A stretch of 21,042 bases of DNA from Flavobacteriaceae bacterium. GTDB lineage: Bacteria; Bacteroidota; Bacteroidia; Flavobacteriales; Flavobacteriaceae. Shown one piece after another: positions 13,979-21,042 of this stretch; positions within the stretch are counted from its first letter, which is position 1, and each line of letters starts with the position of its first letter. Location: contig CANKLK010000021.1 in assembly GCA_947482805.1 (NCBI GenBank), positions 1 through 21,042 on the forward strand, in the 5' to 3' direction. Below the pieces are notes generated by a model. The model had not been told where the DNA came from. It searched no databases and was given only the letters and a program-made list of their open reading frames with translations. A program made the position numbers and the translations under genes.

Positions 13979-15136
13979 ATGAAGAAAAATCAATCATTCC
14001 ATATTATAACCAAAGGTAGTCTAACCCAAAAAGGAGACTTTATAGGTTCCGACATTTATAATAATTCTATTTTTATTTCAAGTAAAACAAAATTATTAAA
14101 TAATGTTACTGAAATTTCAGAAGATTATCCTCTTTTTTGTTTAGCAAAAGTTGAGGAGGTATTTAACAAAAAAGTTAATGGAAGAAAACTACATTTTCTC
14201 AAATGTTATTATGCAGAATTTGACTTGATTAAAATGTTATCTGCAATAACCGATGATTTTGTTGTTGAATTTGTTCATTTAAATGACGCCCAAGTAGATA
14301 ATTTTATACTCATTAAGTCAATTCTTGATGAATATAATTTCTATAAAGATAAAAAACAATTATTAGCTACAAGTAATATTGGATTCAATCGAAATAAAGA
14401 TGAAGAAAATTATGAATTACCATTTCTTTTGTTATCGTCGGGATGTCTTGAATTAAAAGAAAAATTAGACAAGTACATTAATTTTTTTGGCTACGAGAAA
14501 GAGATTAAAGAAATTGAATATGACACCTACTTTGAAATTAATTATGAAGGAAAAAAAATAGTATCAAAGGACACAAACAATAGTGTATTTAAAATTGATT
14601 TATGGCCTCTTTATTCAAGTATAAAAACAATTAATAAATTAATAGATAGAAAATCTGAAAATCCCATAATTAAAATAATTACCAGAAGCCAATTATTAAA
14701 TTTTGATAAATTAGAAAGTAACTATTTCGGTCAATTTTATGATTTAATAAATTCAAAATATGATATACAGGAAGATAAACTCCAATATCATTTAGAACAC
14801 CCACTTGAGTTTAATGAGCGATTAAAAAATTCATTTGATTCAATGTATGTATATGCTATAATACCTCTTATACCAGAAAATAAAAAATATGGTGATTCGT
14901 TTGAAAAAATACACAAGGAGTTATTAGAATTAGTTGAATATTTGGAAAAAATAAAAATTTTCAATGTTGTTATTTTTCCTCCTGAATCCACTTTCTATGA
15001 AGCTAAAGAACATATAGAATACTATTTATATCCGCCTGAAGAAGATTTAAATAACTCATTTGATGGGTGGGCAGAATTAGGAGACCAAGAAATGAATAGA
15101 ATGGATGAGGAAACTGATGGGTTTTGGAGATTTTAA
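13979..15136 (+). CDS. Unknown protein inserted in the type I R-M operon
   Basis: A 385-aa protein between hsdS (10 bp before) and hsdR (9 bp after), same strand, surely co-transcribed. I do not recognise the family. It looks soluble: beta-rich at the start (FHIITKGSLTQKGDFIGSDI), mixed alpha/beta with many Lys, Glu, Tyr and Phe residues, and a very acidic last 45 residues with repeated D/E and three Trp (FDGWAELGDQEMNRMDEETD then GFWRF). No nuclease, ATPase or HTH motif is visible. Its sequence is clearly more AT-rich than hsdM and hsdR, suggesting separate acquisition. Possible roles are a control or immunity protein for the R-M enzyme, a DNA mimic through the acidic tail, or an independent defence gene. 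All of these are inferred. Confidence 0.75.
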   Translation: MKKNQSFHIITKGSLTQKGDFIGSDIYNNSIFISSKTKLLNNVTEISEDYPLFCLAKVEEVFNKKVNGRKLHFLKCYYAEFDLIKMLSAITDDFVVEFVHLNDAQVDNFILIKSILDEYNFYKDKKQLLATSNIGFNRNKDEENYELPFLLLSSGCLELKEKLDKYINFFGYEKEIKEIEYDTYFEINYEGKKIVSKDTNNSVFKIDLWPLYSSIKTINKLIDRKSENPIIKIITRSQLLNFDKLESNYFGQFYDLINSKYDIQEDKLQYHLEHPLEFNERLKNSFDSMYVYAIIPLIPENKKYGDSFEKIHKELLELVEYLEKIKIFNVVIFPPESTFYEAKEHIEYYLYPPEEDLNNSFDGWAELGDQEMNRMDEETDGFWRF

Positions 15137-15145
15137 AGTAATATT

Positions 15146-18004
15146 ATGGCTAAACAACCCGAATTAGTATTAGAAGAACAATTAGTAAGTCAACTTCAAA
15201 AGTTGGGTTACGGATTGGTATATCTTAAAGATGAGATTGAATTAATTTCAAATCTCAAATCCCAATTAGAGAAACACAATAACATTCAATTCTCAGACAA
15301 AGAGTTTGAGAGAGTTATGAATATTCTTAGTAAAGGGTCGGTTTTTGAGAAAGCCAAATCCTTGCGAGAAAAACAACACATCATTCGAGATAACGGGGAT
15401 AACCTGTATTTTGAATTCATGAATACCGAACATTGGTGTCAAAATCAATTTCAGGTGACCCACCAAGTGACCATAGAAGGGTCGTATAAAAATAGATACG
15501 ATGTTACCCTTTTAATCAATGGGTTGCCGATGGTTCAGATTGAGTTGAAAAGACGAGGTTTAGAGCTAAAAGAAGCCTTCAACCAAATCAACAGATACCA
15601 AAGACATTCATTCGGGTCTAATTCTGCACTTTACCAATATGTTCAAATATTCATCATCAGTAACGGTGTGAATACCAAATATTACGCCAACAATAAAAAT
15701 CAATCGTTCAAACAAACCTTTTATTGGACGGACAAAAACAATAAACGATTAACCAATATCTTAAATGGTTTCACCTCTGAGTTTTTAGAACCTTGTCATA
15801 TCTCTAAAATGATATGTAAGTATATTGTTTTGAACGAAACCTATAAGATTCCAATGGTTCTTCGTCCTTACCAATTTTATGCGGTGGAAACCTTGGTTGA
15901 CCAAGTAAAAAACAGTGACAAAAACGGATATATTTGGCACACAACAGGTTCGGGAAAAACCTTAACTTCATTTAAAGCAAGTCAAATTATTATGAATATG
16001 CCTAAGGTTAAAAAGGTAGTATTTGTAGTAGATAGAAAAGATTTAGATTACCAAACCACAAAAGAATTTAATAGTTTTAGTAAAGGAAGTATTGACGGAA
16101 CAGACAACACCAAAGCATTAGTAAAACAATTCACTGACGATACCAAGTTAATTGTTACTACCATTCAAAAGTTGAATACTGCTATCAGTAAGAATCAGTA
16201 TTTAGACCAAATGAATAAACTAAAAGACGAGAAGATTGTATTTGTTTTTGATGAATGTCACCGCTCTCAATTTGGTGAGACACACAACAGAATTAAAGCG
16301 TTCTTTAATAACATTCAAATGTTTGGCTTTACAGGTACCCCAATTTTCGCTGACAACTCAGTTAAGAATGAGTTAGGTAGAAGAACCACATCAGAACTTT
16401 TTGGAGATTGTTTACACAAATATGTTATTACAGATGCAATTAAAGACGAGAATGTGTTGAAGTTCTCAGTTGAATATGTGGGTCGTTACAAACAAAAAGA
16501 AGGTGGTTCTAATGTGGATATTGAAGTAGAAGAAATTGACACCAAAGAGTTAATGGAATCTCCGTTGCGATTAGAAAAAATAACGGATTATATCATCGCA
16601 AACCATAGTAGAAAAACACACAACAAAGAGTTCACGGGAATGTTTTGTGTGAGTAGTGTGGACACTTTAATAAAATACTTTGACCTATTCCAAAAGAAAA
16701 AGGAAAACGGACAACACAACCTAAGAATTGCGACCATTTTTAGTTATGCTTCTAATGAAGATGATGCGGATGCAAATGGATTTATTCCTGAGGAAGTTTC
16801 TGTTGTTGAGGAACCAAAAGCACTATATGGTTTGAACAAACACAGTAGAGATAAATTAGAAGAGTTCATAGGATATTATAATGTGATGTATGACACCAAA
16901 TTCTCTACAAAAGACAGTGAAACTTTCTACAATTATTATAACGACATTTCCAAAAAAGTAAAGGAAAGACAGATTGATATTTTATTGGTCGTGAATATGT
17001 TTTTGACAGGGTTTGACTCCCCAACATTGAATACCTTGTATGTAGATAAAAACTTAAAGTATCACGGGTTAATTCAAGCTTATTCAAGAACCAATCGTAT
17101 TATAAACGAACAGAAGTCACAAGGAAATATTGTAGTGTTCCGTAACTTGAAGAATGCTACAGATGAAGCAATAACTTTATTCAGTAATAAAGATGCGGTG
17201 GATATTATCATCATGAAACCGTATGAAGATTACACAGAAAAGTTTAACGAAGCGTTGAAACGATTAAATGAAATCACCCCAACAATAGATAGTGTAAATG
17301 AGTTAAAAACAGAAGAAGACGAATTAGAGTTTGTTCAAGCCTTCCGCGACTTAATGCGTTTAAAAAACATCTTAAATTCATTCTCTGATTTTAGTTGGGA
17401 TGACATCGGAATCGACGAACAACAATTTGAAGATTATAAGAGCAAATACCTTGACCTTCACGATAAAGTAAAGTCAGAACATCAAGTTGAAAAAGTATCG
17501 ATTTTAGAAGATGTTGATTTTGAATTGGAGTTAATCCACCGTGACGAAATTAATGTTACCTATATTATACAGTTGTTGATTAAATTGAAATCAAAGGTCG
17601 ACCAAGAAGGTAAAGGTGGAGATACTGAAAGAGAAATCGCCAACATCATCAATACCCATACTCAATTAAGAAGTAAGAGAGAATTGATTGAAAAATTCAT
17701 CTCTCAAAATATCCCTGAGATTGAAGACACCGATTCGATTCCACAAGAGTTTGATAAATTTTGGGTTGAAGAACAACGAACGGCATTTAATGAGTTGGTA
17801 AAGTCAGAGAACCTCTCTATTGAACGAACTGAGCAATTAATTGAGAAATATTTATTTGCAGAAAGAGAACCTCTTAGAGAAGAAGTTTTAGACCTTATTG
17901 AAGGTGACAAACCAACTCTACTTCAAAGAAAAAAAGTTGGTGACGGTATCTTAAAGAAGGTAATGGATTTCGTTGAGACTTTTATTAACGGGATGGACAG
18001 ATAA
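15146..18004 (+). CDS. hsdR: Type I restriction-modification system, restriction subunit HsdR
   Basis: A 952-aa protein, near the usual length of about 1000. It binds the M2S1 core, translocates DNA using ATP and cuts at distance from unmodified sites. The N-terminal nuclease domain has RYDVTLLINGLPMVQIELKR, with Asp119 and Glu133-x-Lys135 of the PD-(D/E)XK core. The SF2 motor has Walker A TTGSGKT (266-272), DECH (369-372), FTGTP, the motif V-like LTGFDSP and the motif VI-like QAYSRTNR. The C-terminal 250 residues are helical, as needed for docking to HsdM. All catalytic motifs are intact, so the system should be active. It is the last gene of the operon, with no strong hairpin terminator directly behind it. 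Confidence 0.97.
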   Translation: MAKQPELVLEEQLVSQLQKLGYGLVYLKDEIELISNLKSQLEKHNNIQFSDKEFERVMNILSKGSVFEKAKSLREKQHIIRDNGDNLYFEFMNTEHWCQNQFQVTHQVTIEGSYKNRYDVTLLINGLPMVQIELKRRGLELKEAFNQINRYQRHSFGSNSALYQYVQIFIISNGVNTKYYANNKNQSFKQTFYWTDKNNKRLTNILNGFTSEFLEPCHISKMICKYIVLNETYKIPMVLRPYQFYAVETLVDQVKNSDKNGYIWHTTGSGKTLTSFKASQIIMNMPKVKKVVFVVDRKDLDYQTTKEFNSFSKGSIDGTDNTKALVKQFTDDTKLIVTTIQKLNTAISKNQYLDQMNKLKDEKIVFVFDECHRSQFGETHNRIKAFFNNIQMFGFTGTPIFADNSVKNELGRRTTSELFGDCLHKYVITDAIKDENVLKFSVEYVGRYKQKEGGSNVDIEVEEIDTKELMESPLRLEKITDYIIANHSRKTHNKEFTGMFCVSSVDTLIKYFDLFQKKKENGQHNLRIATIFSYASNEDDADANGFIPEEVSVVEEPKALYGLNKHSRDKLEEFIGYYNVMYDTKFSTKDSETFYNYYNDISKKVKERQIDILLVVNMFLTGFDSPTLNTLYVDKNLKYHGLIQAYSRTNRIINEQKSQGNIVVFRNLKNATDEAITLFSNKDAVDIIIMKPYEDYTEKFNEALKRLNEITPTIDSVNELKTEEDELEFVQAFRDLMRLKNILNSFSDFSWDDIGIDEQQFEDYKSKYLDLHDKVKSEHQVEKVSILEDVDFELELIHRDEINVTYIIQLLIKLKSKVDQEGKGGDTEREIANIINTHTQLRSKRELIEKFISQNIPEIEDTDSIPQEFDKFWVEEQRTAFNELVKSENLSIERTEQLIEKYLFAEREPLREEVLDLIEGDKPTLLQRKKVGDGILKKVMDFVETFINGMDR

Positions 18005-18498
18005 TTTTTAATCAACTCTTTCTTTTTTCGATTAAGACTATATTTATTATAGTACAGATAATCGAGTCTAAATCATATCTGTCATACCCCATCAGGAAAA
18101 GCAATGATATGAAGTGGGGCTACTGGGTCCTCTGTCTATATTATTAATTTAAACCTTCCTTGATTTATGAAAAATTTATTTGGGGGGCCTGGGGGGCAAG
18201 ACTCATATCTTTCATAGAACGGTAATTAAAAAATATTAATTCCCAAAAAAAAATCTTTCATTAAAGAATACACCAACTAATTAATAAAATAAATTAATTA
18301 GTAACACTTAATAATATATCTTACGAGGTAAAAACTTGATACATTACTGAAAGCAAGCAAATTATATTCTGTACAAAAGTTTCATATAAAAAAATATTTT
18401 TCATACTGCGCGAGATATAATACAGAATTATCTTTGTTAAGAAATAAGGTAGCTACTCTTTCAAAAACAATTTAAGCAACTTTAATAATATTTAATCA
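18005..18498. other. Non-coding region with several inverted repeats behind hsdR
   Basis: No credible gene is seen. Dyads present: ACAGATA (18054-18060) with TATCTGT (18076-18082); ACCCCA (18086-18091) with TGGGG (18115-18119); a perfect 10-bp pair ACTAATTAAT / ATTAATTAGT (18276-18285 and 18293-18302); and ATTCTGTA / TACAGAAT (18366-18373 and 18421-18428), which ends right at a promoter-like box. GGGGGGCCTGGGGGG (18182-18196) stands out in the AT-rich DNA. 18050-18145 could be a small structured RNA or the 3' UTR of hsdR. Confidence 0.45.
18429..18436 (+). promoter_or_regulatory. Promoter -7 box for the 18499 gene
   Basis: TATCTTTG is an exact TAnnTTTG match about 60 nt before the start codon. 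No clear TTG lies at the -33 spacing. The inverted pair ATTCTGTA/TACAGAAT ends directly before the box and could be an operator. Confidence 0.45.
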
Positions 18499-18831
18499 AT
18501 GAAAAAATACAGCAGTTTATTTCAAAGAAAAGGGTTCGAGTTCAACGGACAATTGTACAACAACAAATCATACACTGAGGCTTATTACGAGTTAGTTAAA
18601 GATGTATTAGAACAAAATCACGGAACATTCAAAAACCATGTTTCAATTAATAAAGCCCTCGGCAAAACAATCTATTTAAACTACAATGATATGCCGAGTT
18701 CGGTAAAAAGTAGAAAGCTTTACAAAAAATTAGGTGACATCTATGTGTTAAGAAATAAGGATATTAAAGGTTTTAATTCAGCTATTCAACGAATCGGAAA
18801 AGCATTGAAGGTTGAGGTTGAAATTAATTAA
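18499..18831 (+). CDS. Small hypothetical protein
   Basis: A 110-aa very basic protein (MKKYSSLFQRKGFEFNGQLY at the start, RNKDIKGFNSAIQRIGKALK near the end). It is rich in Lys, Tyr and Asn, and probably helical in the middle (YTEAYYELVKDVLEQNHG). The high basic charge would suit nucleic-acid binding, but no domain is recognised. It has its own promoter-like box and a strong terminator, so it forms a single-gene unit between the hsd operon and the integrase end. Confidence 0.65.
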   Translation: MKKYSSLFQRKGFEFNGQLYNNKSYTEAYYELVKDVLEQNHGTFKNHVSINKALGKTIYLNYNDMPSSVKSRKLYKKLGDIYVLRNKDIKGFNSAIQRIGKALKVEVEIN

Positions 18832-18837
18832 AATTAT

Positions 18838-18866
18838 AAACCCCTCAATTACTATTGAGGGGTTTT
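18838..18866 (+). terminator. Bidirectional terminator
   Basis: CCCCTCAAT (18841-18849) pairs with ATTGAGGGG (18854-18862) around TACT, extended by flanking A/T pairs and followed by TTTT. It serves the plus-strand 110-aa gene and, in the other direction, the minus-strand gene at 18894. Confidence 0.88.
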
Positions 18867-18893
18867 ATATTAAATCATTAATACTAAACATTA

Positions 18894-19322
18894 TTATTCC
18901 TTATACTGACTAACTGATTTTAACTTACCGTTGGTAAATAGAATAGTAAACTCATCAAAAACTGTATTTGTCCCTTTGTACTTCCAAGTTTCAGTAACCA
19001 TACCATTATAACCACTATCGTCAATACTTGTCGATTCTGGACGCCCCATTAGAATCTTTACTGAATCTTTAGACATATATGTATGTAAATTAACTATTCC
19101 TTTTTTTGTAGTTAGCTCAAAAGATTCGTTATTTCTTTGTCCATTTTCATCAACAGCAAATTCACCCATAGATTCCTTCAAATTTTTCAATGCTTGGATT
19201 CGAATCTCATCTCTTAATTCTTCTTCTTCATTTTTTTGTGTTTTACTTAAAACATATACCGTTCCAAATGTACACACTACACCGAGAACAAACCCCAATG
19301 CTATTTTCATAAATGTATTCAT
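18894..19322 (-). CDS. Membrane-anchored BamE/SmpA-like domain protein
   Basis: I use ATG 19320-19322; two further upstream codons start with TTG and are less likely. The 142-aa product has one membrane segment near the N-terminus (about 5-26, ALGFVLGVVCTFGTVYVL) without a lipobox, then a charged helix (30-50). The C-terminal domain (about 78-138) runs MSKDSVKILMGRPESTS, ETWKYKG, FTILFTNGKLKSVSQY. The order 'helix, G-x-P, W-x-Y, strand ending in G-K-L' is the SmpA/OmlA (BamE) fold pattern. In BamE the fold supports outer-membrane assembly, but many mobile-element copies have no assigned role. Orientation puts the domain outside the cytoplasm. Confidence 0.6.
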   Translation of the reverse strand: MNTFMKIALGFVLGVVCTFGTVYVLSKTQKNEEEELRDEIRIQALKNLKESMGEFAVDENGQRNNESFELTTKKGIVNLHTYMSKDSVKILMGRPESTSIDDSGYNGMVTETWKYKGTNTVFDEFTILFTNGKLKSVSQYKE

Positions 19323-19406
19323 AATCAAAAAATTAAATTATTCAAAAATAACCAATTTAATCCGAAATCAAAAATAATGGCAGAAAAAGGAAAACTTAAA
19401 CTAACT

Positions 19407-20708
19407 TTAAATATTAAAAAACCCCTTACCTACAATATGTTCAGCTCTTTCTTCTCCTTTTATTCTAATATATTTGTAAAATTCTTTTTCAGTCTTGTGA
19501 CCAGAAAATAACATAATATCAAACACAGGCATTTTTTTCAAATACATATTTGTACAAAAACTTCTTCTTGCGGTATGGGTCATAATTAAATCATGTTTAG
19601 GAATCATCTCTATAACTTTTTTGCCTCCTTTGGTAAATTCACATTTGATTTTTTTTGTAAACCCTAAACTTCTTCCGAGCTCTTTTATATTTTCGTTTAT
19701 ATCGGGTTCGTTAAGTTTATTAGGAGGTAGATTATTATGTCTTAATCTCATTATTTCAGATATTTCTTTTGTGATTGGACACAGTACATCTGTTTTAGTT
19801 TTTGATTGTCTAATTTTAAAATATTTAACCCCTTTTAAAGTGATAATATCATTTTCAGTTAATCCATTATAATCACTAACTCTTTGACCGATGTAGCAAC
19901 CAATTAAAAAAATATCTCTTGCCAATTCCATTGTTCTATTTTGGGACAAATCCGCGTCAAACATTTTTTGTAATTCTTTTTCGGTAAGATATATTGCGGT
20001 AGTTTCCTCCGTTGGATAACAAAAATCTTTAATAATAAAATTAGAATTACTAATTAAACCTCTATTAACCGCTTCAATTAAATATGTTTTTAAATTTTTA
20101 AAATGTTTGCTTAAGGAATTTTGTTGATGGTCGTAATATTCTTCAAGAAATGTACTAAATAAATTAACGAACTTTTTATCAAATGAATTAAAAGTAATAG
20201 GTGTCTTGTTGACTTTTGAATACATTTCTAACTTTATTAAAGTTTGTCGGTAAGATTTATATGTTTCAATCGTTATTCTCTTCTTTTTATTTTCTAACAC
20301 TTCATAAGCAAATTCATTGAAAGAAATGTTTTTTTCAGAAGTAATCTCAATAGTATTTTTATTCAGTAACTTATCTAAATATGACTTAAGAAGTTCATTA
20401 GTTACTTCTATTTGTTCAGATATAAATTTAGAATATTCCTTAGTCAATGAAGTATCTATGAAATTTAATAAATTGTTAACTTCCCGTGCATTCACCAACA
20501 AAGATTTGTTTGATTTTATTCGTTGCTTGTTAAAGTCCCAATCTTCATAACATGCTTTAAAACCAGTTGAATACTTTAATTTTTTTCCACCATAAGAAAA
20601 AATTAAATTTATGGGACTTTCTTTTTTTTTGTCCTTTTCCATATTAACATTCGTTTCTTTGAATGCAAATCTTACAACACCAGAATTGTTTTTGATTGAT
20701 TTTTCCAT
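19407..20708 (-). CDS. int: Tyrosine recombinase (integrase) of the element
   Basis: A 433-aa protein of the Bacteroidota phage-integrase type. The N-terminal arm-binding-like region is about 10-90, the SAM-like core-binding domain about 125-225 and the catalytic domain about 240-425. Catalytic residues visible: Arg276 (CYIGQRVSDY), Lys in QSKTKT (303-305), His378 and Arg381 (HTARRSF), His404 (FSGHKT) and the likely nucleophile Tyr413 (FYKYIRI). All are intact, so it should be active. It catalyses strand exchange between the tRNA-Phe target and the element's own site. It lies next to the right attachment site and is read away from it, with a consensus promoter overlapped upstream by tandem 12-bp repeats, so the enzyme may control its own expression. 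Confidence 0.95.
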   Translation of the reverse strand: MEKSIKNNSGVVRFAFKETNVNMEKDKKKESPINLIFSYGGKKLKYSTGFKACYEDWDFNKQRIKSNKSLLVNAREVNNLLNFIDTSLTKEYSKFISEQIEVTNELLKSYLDKLLNKNTIEITSEKNISFNEFAYEVLENKKKRITIETYKSYRQTLIKLEMYSKVNKTPITFNSFDKKFVNLFSTFLEEYYDHQQNSLSKHFKNLKTYLIEAVNRGLISNSNFIIKDFCYPTEETTAIYLTEKELQKMFDADLSQNRTMELARDIFLIGCYIGQRVSDYNGLTENDIITLKGVKYFKIRQSKTKTDVLCPITKEISEIMRLRHNNLPPNKLNEPDINENIKELGRSLGFTKKIKCEFTKGGKKVIEMIPKHDLIMTHTARRSFCTNMYLKKMPVFDIMLFSGHKTEKEFYKYIRIKGEERAEHIVGKGFFNI

Positions 20709-20726
20709 AAATTTGATTATCTGTTA

Positions 20727-20734
20727 CAAATATA
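20727..20734 (-). promoter_or_regulatory. Promoter -7 box of the integrase gene
   Basis: The minus strand reads TATATTTG, an exact TAnnTTTG match, 18 bp before the integrase ATG. The -33 region at the expected distance falls inside or beside the tandem 12-bp repeat at 20746-20769 and lacks a clear TTG. Confidence 0.55.
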
Positions 20735-20745
20735 GAAAAATAACG

Positions 20746-20769
20746 GGGGACTTGAAAGGGGACTTGAAA
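20746..20769 (+). repeat. Right copy of the tandem 12-bp motif (probable integrase arm sites)
   Basis: GGGGACTTGAAA is repeated twice without a gap. The same motif in the same orientation is at 181-204 near the left end. It overlaps the expected -33 part of the integrase promoter, so bound integrase or Xis could also repress transcription. Confidence 0.65.
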
Positions 20770-20893
20770 ATCAATATTTATATTAATGTGATTTAATTAA
20801 AAAAGATTAAAACAGATTAAATGTTATTGATTTACAGATAGTTAATACATAAAAAAGATAAAACAAATAAACTACGATTAATAAAAAAAGGTA

Positions 20894-20911
20894 CTGGAGG
20901 TACCACAAAAA
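20894..20911. repeat. Right attachment site (att repeat)
   Basis: CTGGAGGTACCACAAAAA is identical to 112-129. Here the preceding bases come from the element and complete a dyad, GGTAC (20890-20894) / GTACC (20900-20904), around TGGAG. That inverted pair with a 5-base centre looks like the two core-type integrase sites. Confidence 0.88.
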
Positions 20912-20946
20912 CCCTTGATAATCATTTGATTATTAGGGGTTTTTTG
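20911..20946 (+). terminator. Original tRNA-Phe terminator, displaced by the insertion
   Basis: ACCCTTGATAATC (20911-20923) pairs with GATTATTAGGGGT (20928-20940, two G-T pairs) around ATTT and is followed by a T run. It directly follows the 3' tRNA fragment and so belongs to the uninterrupted chromosome. No gene can be assigned in the remaining flank to 21042. Confidence 0.78.
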
Positions 20947-21042
20947 TTTTAAATTAAAGTCCCTTTGTTTTGAAAAAGAACGAAGCACACTGCAACCAGC
21001 GGTATAATAATTTTAATAGTAATAAAAAAAGTGAGTCCAATG

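Larger units (their letters stand above)
112..20911. mobile_element. Integrative element (genomic island) in the tRNA-Phe gene
   Basis: The limits are set by an 18-bp direct repeat copied from the tRNA-Phe 3' end (112-129 and 20894-20911). A tyrosine recombinase gene lies next to the right repeat and an excisionase-like HTH gene next to the left one. Repeat start to repeat start is 20,782 bp. Cargo includes a complete type I restriction-modification operon, a ParB-methyltransferase fusion, a serine recombinase, a DUF5655-type protein and more than ten unknown genes. I see no relaxase, coupling protein, type IV secretion, replication or phage morphogenesis gene. It therefore looks like an integrative island that is either mobilised in trans or non-conjugative. 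Integrase and tRNA lie at opposite ends, as expected when integration rebuilds the tRNA at one junction and leaves a 3' fragment at the other. Confidence 0.88.

Noticed and set aside
18170..18225. 16-codon minus-strand frame through the G-rich block
   Set aside because: Too short, with no terminator or promoter signal. The Pro-rich composition simply reflects the G runs.
112..20911. Classification as ICE, prophage or plasmid
   Set aside because: No relaxase, conjugation, phage structural, lysis or replication gene is visible between the attachment sites.
1..21042. CRISPR array
   Set aside because: No regularly spaced repeat-spacer series was found. The repeats present are paired end motifs, leaders or short tandem units.

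Overview
The window is strongly AT-rich. Its promoters fit the Bacteroidota pattern: the -7 box TAnnTTTG is seen upstream of the tRNA, of the integrase and of two cargo genes, and recognisable Shine-Dalgarno sites are rare. This and the protein families point to a member of the Bacteroidota, most likely Flavobacteriia. I do not name a species.

Almost the whole window is one integrative element of about 20.8 kb sitting in the 3' end of a tRNA-Phe(GAA) gene. The tRNA is intact at the left (51-123). An 18-bp direct repeat made from its 3' end occurs at 112-129 and again at 20894-20911. A tyrosine recombinase gene lies just inside the right end (19407-20708, minus) and a small excisionase-like HTH gene just inside the left end (301-585, minus). 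A tandem 12-bp motif (GGGGACTTGAAA type) is present inside both ends in the same orientation and probably serves as integrase arm sites. No conjugation, replication or phage structural genes are seen, so this looks like a mobilisable or passively moving genomic island, not a complete ICE or prophage.

Left part (301-2886, minus): HTH/Xis-like gene, a ParB-domain/DNA-methyltransferase fusion and a hypothetical gene. The HTH and methyltransferase genes each carry the same 87-nt leader (93% identical) in front of the start codon. This is an unexplained shared cis element. Left-centre (3144-8093): three unknown plus-strand genes, two of which look like distant paralogues, then a long run of small unknown minus-strand genes, a short lipoprotein and a small serine recombinase with phased GCTAA repeats in its upstream region. 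Centre (8271-10718): a 49-aa gene, a DUF5655-type protein with a PD-(D/E)XK-like N-terminus, a lipoprotein and a hypothetical gene. The DUF5655/lipoprotein pair is bracketed by an imperfect direct repeat.

Right part (11279-18004, plus): a complete type I restriction-modification operon in the order hsdM, hsdS, unknown gene, hsdR. The unknown 385-aa gene is tightly spaced between hsdS and hsdR and is the best candidate for an unrecognised defence or control partner. It is followed by a 494-bp intergenic region with several inverted repeats, a hypothetical gene with a strong terminator, a membrane-anchored BamE/SmpA-like protein and the integrase.

Overall this reads as a defence-type island. 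Integrase plus HTH protein handle movement, the type I system protects or addicts the host, the orphan methyltransferase may regulate or protect, and many small genes are of unknown function.
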